Shown: positions 1-9,186, counted from the first letter of the stretch. The stretch: DNA of 64,000 bases from Streptomyces fructofermentans (GCF_014651055.1 NZ_BMWD01000031.1:1-64000), one strand, 5' to 3'. The notes: generated by a model from the sequence alone, not told the origin. Translations and numbers: made by a program.

Positions 1-92
1 GATCGGGGACCCGCCCGCTCACGTCCGCGGTTGGTGCGGGGCGCGGAGGACGCCCGGGGGCCGGCCGGCCCCGTGGCCCTGCGCGGTCCGGG

Positions 93-389
93 TCAGGCGC
101 GTTCGCGGACCGGCTCGGACGCTCCGGCGACGGCGACGGTCTCGCGCTGTGCCGGTACACGCCGCTCCGCGAGGCGGGGCGACGCGGCCGCGACGGCCGA
201 GGCGCGGGACGCGGTGGGTTTGGGTGCGGGAACCGTCACGGCCACGAGGAGGCCGAGCACGAGGGCCGCGAGCGCGATCACCACGACTCCCGGTCCGGAA
301 CTCGTCTGTGACAGCAGCAACATGGCGAGCGTGGAGAAGATCACGGTGAAGGAACCGTAGGCGAGCTGTGCGGCGGTCGGACGAGGCAT
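93..389 (-). CDS. Small two-helix membrane protein, unknown function
   Basis: The 98-residue protein starts at MPRPTAAQL. This start gives a short N-terminus followed by two hydrophobic stretches (about residues 9-26 and 32-54), then an Ala/Arg/Pro-rich polar tail. That layout fits a small two-pass membrane protein with a cytoplasmic tail. A longer in-frame version from 515 would add 42 Pro/Arg-rich residues without hydrophobic character, so I reject it. I recognise no family. The gene diverges from the M6 protease and is probably transcribed alone. Confidence 0.6.
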   Translation of the reverse strand: MPRPTAAQLAYGSFTVIFSTLAMLLLSQTSSGPGVVVIALAALVLGLLVAVTVPAPKPTASRASAVAAASPRLAERRVPAQRETVAVAGASEPVRERA

Positions 390-867
390 GGCTATTCCGT
401 CCTCGGGGTGGGGGTCTCCCCCCGTACCTCTCGCGACGGGGGAGGATGGATGGGAATCAGGGGAGCGACAACGGTGTCCGCTTGGCGAACCACCGGAGAC
501 CCGGCGCGCCGCCAAACGACTCTATTGGGCTGTCTGCCCGAGTGGAACGAGCAGTAAGCGTGACCTAACCCACGGTGCCGGTGCACAGGGGGCGCACGGA
601 GTCATGCCGCCGGCCGACCGGCCGCTCGAACGCGCCCGCCGAGCGCGGGGCCGACCGCCCGCGCGACCGCCGGGGGTGAACGGACAGCGGTGAGCCGCGT
701 ACGGTGGGCGGTGCATAGCCTCTTGACCTGTTCAAGTCAAGGTCTGTCTTTTCTCCTTCAACTCCGGTCGAATGGCGTCACTTGTGACGCGCATAGAGCG
801 CGCGCGGAATCCAGATCCTGGACACCCCTCCATCCGCGCGCCCGGGCGCGGGGGAGGACTGCATCAA
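390..867. other. Intergenic region upstream of the M6 protease
   Basis: These 478 bases lie between divergent genes and must hold both promoters. Most of it is GC-rich with no convincing reading frame. From about 715 it becomes AT-richer and contains an inverted repeat (listed separately). No RNA gene was seen. Confidence 0.5.
722..741. promoter_or_regulatory. Inverted repeat, probable operator/promoter of the M6 protease
   Basis: The arms CTTGAC and GTCAAG are separated by eight bases, in the AT-richer block 127 bases upstream of the protease GTG. The left arm also contains TTGAC, the usual -35 hexamer of a housekeeping sigma factor. A regulator controlling the secreted protease could bind here. 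This is inference from symmetry and position only. Confidence 0.35.
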
Positions 868-3216
868 GTGACCAGCAGACCATGGACGTTCAGAGCAGCG
901 GCGGTGGGTGTCGCGCTCGCCGCGGCGGCCGCCACCTTCTCGACCTTCGCGGTGGCGCAGGCCGACGGCGGAGACAGGTCGAAGGCGGCGGCGAACCGGC
1001 AGGACCCGGCTCGCGCCGAGGAGACCGGCGAGAAGCAGCACGACCTCAAGGGCCCCCTGACCGAACGTCAGGAAGCGCAGCGCGAAGAGGCGCTGAAGCA
1101 GCTCATATCCGGTGACGCCACGGTCAAGAGCCGTGGCGGCTCCAAGGTCGTCAAGCTCCAGAACAACAAGTACGTGGAACTCGGCCGGGAGAAGACCGAC
1201 CAGATCTTCACGATCCTCGTGGAGTTCGGGGACCAGGTGGACAGCCGCTACGGCGGCACCCCCGGACCGCTGCACAACGAGATAGCCAAGCCGGACCGCG
1301 CCCAGGACAACAGCACGGCCTGGCAGGCGGACTACAACAAGGAACACTTCGAAGAGCTCTACTTCGGAACCGGCAAGCGCGTCCAGTCGATGAAGAAGTA
1401 CTACGAGAAGCAGTCCTCGGGCCGCTACTCCATCGACGGGGCCGTCTCGGACTGGGTCAAGGTGCCCTACAACGAGGCGCGTTACGGCTCCAACAAGTGC
1501 GACCCCGACACCTGCGCGTGGAACGCCGTCGCCGACGGTGTGACCGCCTGGGTCGCCGACCAGAAGGCCTCCGGCAAGTCCGACGCCGCCATCAAGGCCG
1601 AGCTGTCCTCGTACGACAAGTGGGACCGCTACGACTTCGACGCCGACGGCAACTTCAACGAGCCCGACGGCTACATCGACCACTTCCAGATCGTGCACGC
1701 GGGCGAGGACGAGTCCGCGGGCGGCGGTGCCCAGGGCGAGGACGCCATCTGGGCGCACCGCTGGTACGCGTTCGGCACGGACGCCGGCTCGACGGGCCCC
1801 GCGGGCAACAAGCTCGGCGGCGCGCCCATCGGCGACTCCGGGATCTGGGTCGGCGACTACACCATCCAGCCGGAGAACGGCGGACTCGGTGTCTTCGCGC
1901 ACGAGTACGGCCACGACCTCGGTCTGCCGGACCACTACGACACCACCAACACGGCCGAGAACTCCACCGGGTTCTGGACCCTGATGTCCTCCGGCTCCTG
2001 GCTCGGCGCCGGCAAGGACAGCATCGGTGACCTGCCCGGCGACATGACCGCCTGGGACAAGCTCCAGCTCGGCTGGCTGAAGTACGACACGGCCAAGGCG
2101 GCGAAGAGCTCCAGCCACACGCTGGGCCTCGCGGAGTACAACACCAGGAACGCGCAGGCGCTCGTGGTGGAGCTGCCGAAGAAGAAGGTCACCACCGAGG
2201 TGGTCGCCCCGGCCCAGGGCGCGACCCAGTGGTGGAGCGGCAGCGGCGACGACCTGCGGAACACGCTGACCCGTTCCGTGGACCTCACCGGCAAGTCCTC
2301 CGCCGCGCTGACCCTCGACGGCTGGTACGACATCGAGGCCGACTACGACTACCTCTACACCGAGGTGTCGACCGACGGCGGCGCCAACTGGACGCCGGTC
2401 GACGGCACGGTCGACGGTGCCGCGCTCCCGCGCGACGGCAGCGGCAAGCCCGCGCTGACCGGCACGGTGGACGCGTACAAGCCGCTGGTCTTCCCGCTCG
2501 ACGCCTACGCGGGCAAGAAGATCGACCTGCGGTTCCGCTACTCCACCGACGGCGGAGTGGCGCAGAAGGGCTTCGCGGCGGACCGGATCACGGTCACCGC
2601 CGACGGCTCCGCGGTGTTCTCGGACAACGCCGAGACCGCCGACGCCGCCTGGACGGCCAACGGGTTCTCGCGCATCGGCGCGTCCATCACGGACGACTAC
2701 GCGCAGTACTACATCGCCGAGAACCGCCAGTACGTGTCGTACGACAAGACCCTCAAGACGGGTCCGTACAACTTCGGCTTCGCGAACACGCGTCCGTCCT
2801 GGGTGGAGCACTTCCCGTACCAGAACGGCCTGCTGGTCTGGAAGTGGGACACCTCCCAGAAGGACAACAACGTCAGCCAGCACGCCGGAGCCGGCCTGCT
2901 GCTGCCGGTCGACGCCCACCCGAAGGCGCTGAAGTGGTCGGACGGCACGCTGATGCGCACGCGCATCCAGTCCTACGACTCGCCGTTCAGCAAGTACCCG
3001 ACGGACGCCCTGCGGCTGCACAAGGCGGACGTCCTCACGAAGGTCCCGTCGCTCAAGGGCAACCCGACCTTCAACGACCACACGAACACCTACTACGACC
3101 CGAGCGCCCCGACGGCCGGTGTCAAGATCACTGACACCAACACCAAGATCACCATCGTCAAGGAGATGCGCGACGGTGCGACGATCTCGGTGAAGGTCTC
3201 CGCCGCGACGAAGTAA
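868..3216 (+). CDS. Secreted M6-family metalloprotease (immune inhibitor A-like)
   Basis: Secreted zinc endopeptidase of the M6 (immune inhibitor A) family, 782 residues. I chose the GTG at 868 because it follows a strong GGGGGAGGA ribosome site by about nine bases and opens directly into a signal peptide (TSRPWTF then an Ala/Val-rich core ending near AVAQA, about residue 30). A charged propeptide-like segment of about 80 residues follows. The catalytic zinc motif HEYGHD is at residues 345-350 (His345, Glu346, His349), followed by the typical GLPDHYD. Residues about 450-620 look like beta-sandwich domains and the rest matches the conserved C-terminal part of the family. It stands alone with its own terminator. 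It probably degrades extracellular protein during mycelial growth and development. Confidence 0.9.
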   Translation: MTSRPWTFRAAAVGVALAAAAATFSTFAVAQADGGDRSKAAANRQDPARAEETGEKQHDLKGPLTERQEAQREEALKQLISGDATVKSRGGSKVVKLQNNKYVELGREKTDQIFTILVEFGDQVDSRYGGTPGPLHNEIAKPDRAQDNSTAWQADYNKEHFEELYFGTGKRVQSMKKYYEKQSSGRYSIDGAVSDWVKVPYNEARYGSNKCDPDTCAWNAVADGVTAWVADQKASGKSDAAIKAELSSYDKWDRYDFDADGNFNEPDGYIDHFQIVHAGEDESAGGGAQGEDAIWAHRWYAFGTDAGSTGPAGNKLGGAPIGDSGIWVGDYTIQPENGGLGVFAHEYGHDLGLPDHYDTTNTAENSTGFWTLMSSGSWLGAGKDSIGDLPGDMTAWDKLQLGWLKYDTAKAAKSSSHTLGLAEYNTRNAQALVVELPKKKVTTEVVAPAQGATQWWSGSGDDLRNTLTRSVDLTGKSSAALTLDGWYDIEADYDYLYTEVSTDGGANWTPVDGTVDGAALPRDGSGKPALTGTVDAYKPLVFPLDAYAGKKIDLRFRYSTDGGVAQKGFAADRITVTADGSAVFSDNAETADAAWTANGFSRIGASITDDYAQYYIAENRQYVSYDKTLKTGPYNFGFANTRPSWVEHFPYQNGLLVWKWDTSQKDNNVSQHAGAGLLLPVDAHPKALKWSDGTLMRTRIQSYDSPFSKYPTDALRLHKADVLTKVPSLKGNPTFNDHTNTYYDPSAPTAGVKITDTNTKITIVKEMRDGATISVKVSAATK

Positions 3217-3237
3217 GTAGCGTTTCAGCAGGTCAGA

Positions 3238-3282
3238 ACATGATCGGCCGCAACCCCTCTGGCGGGTTGCGGCCGATCGTGT
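3238..3282 (+). terminator. Rho-independent-type terminator of the M6 protease gene
   Basis: A 19-base stem (left arm 3238-3256, right arm 3264-3282) with one G-T pair and a seven-base loop lies just after the protease stop codon. There is no long T run, as is common in Streptomyces. Confidence 0.8.
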
Positions 3283-3338
3283 TTAGGTGCGTCCTGTGGC
3301 TCTCTTATTGACACCGGTTCTCACGGGGATGTGACTGC

Positions 3339-3671
3339 ATGGCCGCAGGAGGTTTCTGCAAGCTGCCGAACGGCACGGTGGTGGTGGCGCTGAACCTGCC
3401 CAGCCCCGGCGCGAGCGGCGGCTCGGTGCGCGTGCTGGTCCACGCCCACAACCGGGCCCGCGCACTGACGCGGCTGCGCAACCTGGGCCTGCGGGCGGTC
3501 TACCTGCGCGGCAACGCGGCGCCCCCGACACCGGACGAGGTCACCGCGGTCCTGCACCACCCCGACGGCCTCATATGGCGCACGGCCCCCGGCGCGGACG
3601 CCTGCGCCGCCGAGCTGTGGCATCCGATCCGCGCCCTGATGCGGCGCACGGCGACCCCGCAGCGGCTCTAG
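3339..3671 (+). CDS. Conserved-looking hypothetical protein
   Basis: A 110-residue protein with strong Streptomyces-like codon bias, starting at ATG after a GGGGAT site. It has no signal peptide or membrane segment. The body alternates hydrophobic strands and Arg-rich helices (about residues 12-60), suggesting a small soluble alpha/beta domain. Arg/His content is high. I recognise no family. It sits between the protease terminator and a repeat-rich spacer, so it is probably monocistronic. Confidence 0.6.
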   Translation: MAAGGFCKLPNGTVVVALNLPSPGASGGSVRVLVHAHNRARALTRLRNLGLRAVYLRGNAAPPTPDEVTAVLHHPDGLIWRTAPGADACAAELWHPIRALMRRTATPQRL

Positions 3672-3689
3672 CGCCGCGGCGGGCGGTGC

Positions 3690-4095
3690 GGGCGTGCGCC
3701 CCCGCAGGCCGGCCGCGGTCTCGGATCGCGGGGCCGGGAGCCCGGGAGGCCCGCTGGCCCGCTGGCCCGCATGCCCGCATGCCCGGCGGTCCGGAAGCCC
3801 GGAGATCCGGGGCCCGCAGGCCCGCAGCCTCGGAGGTCCGGAGGCTGGGTGGTCCGGCGGCCCGGAGATCCAGAAGCCCGGCGGCCCGCATGCCCGGAGA
3901 TCCAGAGACCCGGCGGCCCGGAAGCCCGGAGATCCGGGGCCCGCAGCCCGGAGGCCGGGTGATCCGCAGCTCCGGAAGCCCGGCGGCCCGGAAGCCCGGA
4001 GACCTGGTGGCCCGCAGCGCCGGAGGCATGGAGATCCGGCCCGCGGCCCCGGCGGCCCGGAAGTCAGGGCACCCGGCTGCCCGTCGGTCCGGTGT
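3690..4095. repeat. Degenerate GC-rich tandem repeats in a convergent spacer
   Basis: About 400 bases between the 110-residue gene and pncA are built from imperfect copies of short words such as GGCCCGGAAGCCCGGAGATC and GGCCCGCATGCCC. Copies vary in order and length, so no single period runs throughout. Frames are open on both strands only because the repeats lack stop triplets, and the encoded Gly/Pro/Arg peptides look unnatural. I therefore call it non-coding repeat sequence between convergent genes. Confidence 0.7.
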
Positions 4096-4109
4096 CGGCG
4101 GGCAGGGGG

Positions 4110-4694
4110 TCAGACGACCGGCTTGCCGGTCAGTTCCACGCCCGCCTCGCGCAGCTCGTCCAGGGCCCGCCCGGTGGTCTCCGCGGCCACTCCGGCGGTC
4201 AGGTCGAGCAGCACCTGCGTACGGAAGCCCTCGCGGGCCGCGTCCAGGGCGGTGGCGCGGACGCAGTGGTCGGTGGCGATGCCGACCACGTCGACCTCGG
4301 TGATCTCCCGGGCCCGCAGCCATTCGCCCAGCGGGACGCCGTTCTCGTCGACGCCCTCGAAGCCGCTGTACGCGGCCGCGTAGGCGCCCTTGTCGAAGAC
4401 GGCGTCGATCGCCCCGGAGGCGACCACCGGCGCGAAGTTCGGGTGGAAGCCCACCCCCTCGGTGCCCGCCACGCAGTGCGCGGGCCAGGAGTGGACGAAG
4501 TCGGGGTTGTCGGCGAAGTGCCCGCCGGGGGCGATGTGGTGGTCACGGGTCGCCACGACATGGCGGTAGCCGGCGGGCGCCTGCCCGATCAGCTCCGTGA
4601 TCGCGGCGGCCACGTCGGCGCCTCCGGCCACGGCGAGGCTGCCTCCCTCGCAGAAGTCGTTCTGCACGTCTACGACGATCAGGGCGCGGCGCAT
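4110..4694 (-). CDS. pncA: Nicotinamidase
   Basis: Hydrolyses nicotinamide to nicotinate and ammonia in the NAD salvage pathway. The 194 residues are near the length of mycobacterial PncA and closely resemble it. The catalytic triad is visible: Asp9 in VVDVQNDFCEGGS, Lys102 in FDKGAY and Cys144 in IATDHCVRATA. Metal ligands align as Asp51, His53, His59 and His73. The cis-peptide strand GIATDHC is intact. It lies downstream of pncB on the same strand, but a 12-bp hairpin separates the two, so it may have separate or attenuated expression. The protein is cytoplasmic. Pyrazinamide should also be a substrate, as is known for the family. Confidence 0.95.
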   Translation of the reverse strand: MRRALIVVDVQNDFCEGGSLAVAGGADVAAAITELIGQAPAGYRHVVATRDHHIAPGGHFADNPDFVHSWPAHCVAGTEGVGFHPNFAPVVASGAIDAVFDKGAYAAAYSGFEGVDENGVPLGEWLRAREITEVDVVGIATDHCVRATALDAAREGFRTQVLLDLTAGVAAETTGRALDELREAGVELTGKPVV

Positions 4695-4719
4695 GGTCGG
4701 TGTCCTTCGGCTTGGCGTG

Positions 4720-4747
4720 GCTCCCCGCGGAGAGCTCCGCGGGGAGC
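4720..4747 (-). terminator. Hairpin between pncB and pncA
   Basis: A perfect 12-bp stem (4720-4731 with 4736-4747) and a four-base loop lies only 25 bases upstream of the pncA start and about 200 bases after pncB. It could terminate pncB, or lie in the pncA leader and act as an attenuator. Confidence 0.65.
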
Positions 4748-4947
4748 GGTGCGTGATCTGCGGTTCTGCGGTGGACCGGTCGCGTCCGGTGCGCGCCCCC
4801 GCGGGGCACGCACGCCGGGACCGGGCCCCGGGACCTCACGGGCGGGTGGGAGAGGACATTCCCCGTCCCACCCCGTTCATTCGCGCCCGGACGAGGGGGT
4901 GGCCGGAGCCGTACCCCCGGGGCGGGCGGGGGAGGGCGCCGGACCCG

Positions 4948-6276
4948 CTAGACGTACTCGGTCGGAATGACGGCTTCCCCGCGGGACAGCTGGGTGGCCG
5001 ACAGGGGCAGGCCGGCACGGGCCGCGGCGTGCCGGTCGCGTACGGCGTCGAGCGGCTCGCGTGCGACGACCCGGCCGCCCTTCACCAGCTCCACCAGCAA
5101 CTGGCGGTCGGCGAGGTCCGCCGGGACGGCCCCGGTGCCGATCACCTCGGCCTCGGCGGTGCCCTGGCCGTCCACCCGGCGCGCGGCCCACTTGCGGCCG
5201 CCGATGGACGTCTTGCCGCCGGTGGACCTCTTCGCCACCGGTACCAGCGGAGCCTTCGGGTCCGCCGACTCGGCCCGGGCGACGAGCTTGTAGACCATCG
5301 AACAGGTCGGATGGCCGGAACCCGTCACGAGCTGGGTGCCCACGCCGTAGGCGTCCACGGGCGCCGCGGCCAGCGAGGCGATGGCGTACTCGTCGAGGTC
5401 GGAGGTCACGACGATCCGGGTGCCGGTGGCGCCCAGCTCGTCGAGCTGCCGGCGCACCCGGTGCGCGACGAGCAGCAGGTCGCCGGAGTCGATGCGCACG
5501 GCCCCCAGCTCGGGTCCCGCCACCTCCACGGCCAGCCGCACGGCCTCGGCGACGTCGTAGGTGTCGACCAGCAGCGTGGTGCCCCGGCCCAGCGAGACGA
5601 CCTGGGCCTCGAAGGCGTCCCGCTCGCTGTCGTGCAGCAGGGTGAAGGCGTGGGCGCTGGTGCCGACGGTCGGGATGCCGTAGCGGAAGCCCGCGGCCAG
5701 GTCCGAGGTGCTGGCGAAGCCGCCGATGTACGCCGCCCGGGACGCGGCCACCGCGGCCAGCTCGTGCGTGCGGCGGGCGCCCATCTCGATCAGCGGGCGC
5801 TCCCCGGCGGCCGAGGCCATCCGGGAGGCGGCGGCCGCGATCGCCGAGTCGTGGTTGAGGACGGAGAGGATCACGGTCTCCAGGAGCACGCACTCGGCGA
5901 AGGAGCCCTCGACCCGCAGGACCGGCGAGCCGGGGAAGTACACCTCGCCCTCCGGGTAGCCCCAGACGTCCCCGCTGAAGCGGTAGGAGGCCAGCCACTC
6001 CAGGGTCGGCCCGTCGACGACGTCGTTCGCCCGCAGGAAGTCGAGGACGTCGTCGTCGAACCGGAAGTTCTCGATGGCGTCCAGCACCCGCCCGGTGCCG
6101 GCGACCACGCCGTAGCGGCGGCCCTCGGGCAGTCGTCGGGTGAAGGCCTCGAAGACCGAGCGGCGGTCGGCGGTACCGCCCTTGAGGGCGGCCTGCAGCA
6201 TGGTCAGCTCGTAGTGGTCCGTGAAGAGAGCCGTCGACGGGACGTCCACCGGCAGCCCCAGGTCCGCAGTGTTCAT
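4948..6276 (-). CDS. pncB: Nicotinate phosphoribosyltransferase
   Basis: Makes nicotinate mononucleotide from nicotinate, PRPP and ATP, the next step after PncA in NAD salvage. The protein is 442 residues from the chosen start MNTADLGLP. The upstream alternative at 6306 adds ten residues and overlaps the likely promoter. The N-terminal signature TDHYELTM is typical of the family. The central SVLNHDSAIAAAASRM region contains the usual autophosphorylation-loop area, and IDSGDL plus VTSDLDEYAI correspond to the phosphoribosyl-binding barrel. It diverges from clpS with about 80 bases between starts. Confidence 0.95.
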   Translation of the reverse strand: MNTADLGLPVDVPSTALFTDHYELTMLQAALKGGTADRRSVFEAFTRRLPEGRRYGVVAGTGRVLDAIENFRFDDDVLDFLRANDVVDGPTLEWLASYRFSGDVWGYPEGEVYFPGSPVLRVEGSFAECVLLETVILSVLNHDSAIAAAASRMASAAGERPLIEMGARRTHELAAVAASRAAYIGGFASTSDLAAGFRYGIPTVGTSAHAFTLLHDSERDAFEAQVVSLGRGTTLLVDTYDVAEAVRLAVEVAGPELGAVRIDSGDLLLVAHRVRRQLDELGATGTRIVVTSDLDEYAIASLAAAPVDAYGVGTQLVTGSGHPTCSMVYKLVARAESADPKAPLVPVAKRSTGGKTSIGGRKWAARRVDGQGTAEAEVIGTGAVPADLADRQLLVELVKGGRVVAREPLDAVRDRHAAARAGLPLSATQLSRGEAVIPTEYV

Positions 6277-6357
6277 GGCAAGGAATGCTACCCCCAATCT
6301 CGTCACTCTGACGATTTGTGGGGCTCGTTTGGCCGGAGACCCGTCTGTGGTGGCAGC

Positions 6358-6675
6358 ATGGGCGGTGTGACGGCTCCCGCACCCCTAGAGATCGAGAAGA
6401 CCGAGTCGGCGGAGGAGGTCTTCGCCGTACCCGAGCCGGACGTCCCCTGGGTGACCATCGTCCACAACGACCCGGTCAACCTGATGAGCTACGTGACCTA
6501 CGTCTTCCAGACGTACTTCGGCTATCCGAAGGACAAGGCCACCAAGCTGATGATGGACGTCCACCACAAGGGCCGGGCCGTGGTCTCCAGCGGCAGTCGC
6601 GAGGAGATGGAGCGCGACGTCCAGGCCATGCACGGCTACGGCCTGTGGGCGACCCTCCAGCAGGACCGGAAATGA
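6358..6675 (+). CDS. clpS: ATP-dependent Clp protease adaptor ClpS
   Basis: Adaptor that delivers N-degron substrates to the ClpAP/ClpCP protease. It has 105 residues from ATG 6358, and a GTG three codons later is an equally possible start. The core family motif HNDPVNLMSYVTYVF (about residues 36-50) carries the substrate-binding pocket. The VHHKGRAVV stretch follows, where the His is the usual contact for the Clp N-domain. It is followed 90 bases later by a DUF2017 gene, a very common actinobacterial pair, and diverges from pncB. Confidence 0.95.
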   Translation: MGGVTAPAPLEIEKTESAEEVFAVPEPDVPWVTIVHNDPVNLMSYVTYVFQTYFGYPKDKATKLMMDVHHKGRAVVSSGSREEMERDVQAMHGYGLWATLQQDRK

Positions 6676-6764
6676 CCGGACCCGCGGGGCCGGGACAGCC
6701 GGCACCGCGGCAGCCGGAGACAACCGACCGCAGCGCGCAGCACCGGAAGTAGCGACGCAACCTG

Positions 6765-7370
6765 ATGCCAGGACACTTCGAACCGCTCCCCGGCGGCGGC
6801 GCGGCCGTCGCCCTCGACGAGGTCGAGATCTCGATCATCCGCTCCCTCGCCGTACAGCTCCTGGAGCTCATCGGGCCCGGGCCGGGCGGTGCGGCCTCCG
6901 ACGACCCGCTCGCCGAACTCTTCGCGGAGGGGCCGACCGAGCCGCCCTCCGACCCGGTCCTGCACCGGCTGTTCCCCGACGCCTACGGCGGCCCCGGCGG
7001 CGAGGCGGACTCGCCCGGGCAGGCCGAGGAACTGCGCGCGCACTCCTCGGAGTTCCGCCGCTTCACCGAGAACGACCTGCGTGCGGGCAAGCGTGAGAAC
7101 GCGCTCGCGGTCGTCCGCTCCCTGGACTCGGTCTCCGCCGCGGGGGAGGGGGGCGCGGTCCTCAAGCTGACCGCCGAGGAGTCCCGGCAGTGGCTCGGCT
7201 CCCTCAACGACCTGCGGCTGGCGATCGGCGCGCGCCTGGACGTCATCGACGAGGAGGACACCGACCTCCTCTACCAACTGCCCGACGAGGACCCGCGCAA
7301 GCCGATGGTGATGGCGTACCTGTGGCTCGGCGGACTCCAGGAAACACTCGTCGAGACGCTGATGCCGTGA
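6765..7370 (+). CDS. DUF2017 family protein
   Basis: A 201-residue acidic cytoplasmic protein of the actinobacterial DUF2017 family. This family is nearly always encoded beside clpS and often beside a Mec-type JAMM peptidase and cysO/cysM. Visible features are an N-terminal helix-rich part (VALDEVEISIIRSLAVQLLELI), a variable loop rich in Gly/Pro, and a C-terminal helical half ending KPMVMAYLWLGGLQETLVETL. The molecular role is unknown. The fixed context suggests a role linked to Clp proteolysis or sulfur metabolism. It is probably co-transcribed with clpS. Confidence 0.85.
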   Translation: MPGHFEPLPGGGAAVALDEVEISIIRSLAVQLLELIGPGPGGAASDDPLAELFAEGPTEPPSDPVLHRLFPDAYGGPGGEADSPGQAEELRAHSSEFRRFTENDLRAGKRENALAVVRSLDSVSAAGEGGAVLKLTAEESRQWLGSLNDLRLAIGARLDVIDEEDTDLLYQLPDEDPRKPMVMAYLWLGGLQETLVETLMP

Positions 7371-7682
7371 CGCGTTCCGTTCGCTCAGCGGACGCTCAAA
7401 TCCGGATAACGATCGCATCAACGGCGCGGCCAGCTATGTAGTTCCGGGCCTTTTATGTCCCCTTCTTCCTGTGGCGTGCGCAACACGTGTCCCGGGTGAT
7501 CAAAGGCGCGGCCGTGATAGATCTTCACGACCGCCCGGCGGGACACCACCCATGTCCCGACGGGTGCGCCACCGAGCCGGCGGACCGCCGGCCAGGCACC
7601 CGCTCCATCAATCCGGGGGGATCGGGACCCGATCCGAGGCCGACGAACGGCTCGGACCGGCATGGAGAAAGGCGCACAAGAC
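7371..7682. other. Intergenic region upstream of the permease
   Basis: These 312 bases hold the permease promoter and leader. The first 80 bases are unusually AT-rich for this window (for example around 7390-7450), which fits a promoter. I saw no hairpin with a clear T run, no recognisable riboswitch and no credible small gene. Confidence 0.4.
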
Positions 7683-9134
7683 ATGACCTCAGTGCGGGTC
7701 GGTAAGAATCACGACGGCAATGAGGCCGTGGGCAGCGAGGCCCCCGAAGAGGGTTACGAGCGCGGCCTCGGCAGCCGACAGGTCCAGATGATCGCGATCG
7801 GCGGCGCCATCGGCGTCGGTCTCTTCCTGGGGGCCGGGGCGAACATCGCCAAGGCGGGCCCCAGCCTCATCCTCATGTACGCCCTCGCGGGCGTCATCAT
7901 CTTCTTCATCATGCGGGCGCTCGGCGAGCTGCTGCTCTACCGCCCCGTCTCGGGCTCCTTCGCGGAGTACTCCCGCGAGTTCCTCGGCCCGTTCTTCGGC
8001 TACTTCACCGGCTGGACGTACTGGCTGATGTGGGTGGTCACCGGCATGGCGGAACTCACCGCCGCCGCCATCTACGTCAACTACTGGTTCCCGCAGATCC
8101 CGCAATGGGTCACGGCCCTGGTCTTCCTGGTCGTGCTCTTCGCGGCCAACCTCATCTCGGTGAAGCTCTTCGGCGAGATCGAGTTCTGGTTCTCGATGGT
8201 CAAGGTCACCGCCCTCATCGGCATGATCGTGATCGGCCTCGGCGTGCTGACCTTCGGCTTCAGCTCCGCGGGCGACACCGCCGCCGTCTCCAACCTGTGG
8301 GCCTTCGACGGCTTCTTCCCCAAGGGCATCGGCTCGTCCCTGATGACCCTCCAGGGCGTGATGTTCGCCTACCTGGCGGTCGAACTCGTCGGCGTCACCG
8401 CCGGCGAGTCCGAGAACCCGGAGAAGACCCTCCCCAAGGCGATCAACACCCTGCCCTGGCGCATCGCCCTCTTCTACGTCGGCGCCCTGACGGTCATCCT
8501 CTGCGTCGTGAAGTGGACCGAGTTCGCGCCCGGGGTCAGCCCCTTCGTGGCGGCCTTCGCGAAGATCGGCATCCCGGCCGGCGCGGGCATCGTGAACTTC
8601 GTCGTGCTGACCGCGGCCCTGTCCTCCTGCAACTCCGGCATGTACTCCACGGGCCGCATGCTGCGCACCCTGGCCGACAACGGAGAGGCGCCGAGGATCT
8701 TCAACAGGCTGTCCTCCACCAAGACGCCCGCGCTCGGCATCACCGTCTCCATGCTCTTCATGGGCATCGGCGTGATCCTGAACTACGTCGTCCCGGAGAA
8801 GGCCTTCGGATACGTCATGTCGGTGGCCACCGCGGCCGGCATCTGGACCTGGCTGATGATCCTGGCCAGCCACATCCTGTACCGCCGCGCGGTCGACGCC
8901 GGGCGCCTGCCCGCCTCGTCGTTCCCCGCGCCCGGCGGTGCGCGGTTCAGCTGGGTCGCGGTCGTGTTCCTGCTGTTCGTCACCTGCCTCATCGCGTACG
9001 ACGAGGACTCCCGGGTCTGCCTGTACGTGATGGCCGGCTGGGCGGCGGCGCTGGCCGTCGGCTGGACCGTGCTGAAGGCGCGCAACCCCGAGGTCGCCAC
9101 GCGCCGCGCGCAGGAGTTCGACAAGGTCGGCTGA
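7683..9134 (+). CDS. Amino acid permease (APC superfamily, AAT family)
   Basis: Integral membrane amino-acid importer of 483 residues with about twelve predicted transmembrane helices. The signature GLGSRQVQMIAIGGAIGVGLFLGAG lies near residues 23-47 and is the substrate-binding unwound helix of AroP/GabP/ProY-like transporters. The conserved TAGESENPEKTLPKAINTLPWRI loop is present. The exact substrate cannot be read from sequence; aromatic, proline, GABA or D-serine transport are all possible. I chose ATG 7683 over ATG 7662 because it gives the usual short acidic N-terminus. Its own terminator at 9187-9223 separates it from mec. Confidence 0.9.
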   Translation: MTSVRVGKNHDGNEAVGSEAPEEGYERGLGSRQVQMIAIGGAIGVGLFLGAGANIAKAGPSLILMYALAGVIIFFIMRALGELLLYRPVSGSFAEYSREFLGPFFGYFTGWTYWLMWVVTGMAELTAAAIYVNYWFPQIPQWVTALVFLVVLFAANLISVKLFGEIEFWFSMVKVTALIGMIVIGLGVLTFGFSSAGDTAAVSNLWAFDGFFPKGIGSSLMTLQGVMFAYLAVELVGVTAGESENPEKTLPKAINTLPWRIALFYVGALTVILCVVKWTEFAPGVSPFVAAFAKIGIPAGAGIVNFVVLTAALSSCNSGMYSTGRMLRTLADNGEAPRIFNRLSSTKTPALGITVSMLFMGIGVILNYVVPEKAFGYVMSVATAAGIWTWLMILASHILYRRAVDAGRLPASSFPAPGGARFSWVAVVFLLFVTCLIAYDEDSRVCLYVMAGWAAALAVGWTVLKARNPEVATRRAQEFDKVG

Positions 9135-9186
9135 CCCTCCCGGCATGCGCGCCGCGCCCGGCGCAACGGCCTTCGGACCAGCATGC

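Noticed and set aside
778..3081. A 767-residue minus-strand frame opposite the M6 protease
   Set aside because: It is a mirror frame of the protease with Arg/Val/Leu-rich meaningless composition and no ribosome site.
7371..7682. Glycine or other amino-acid riboswitch upstream of the permease
   Set aside because: I could not find conserved core motifs or paired aptamers.
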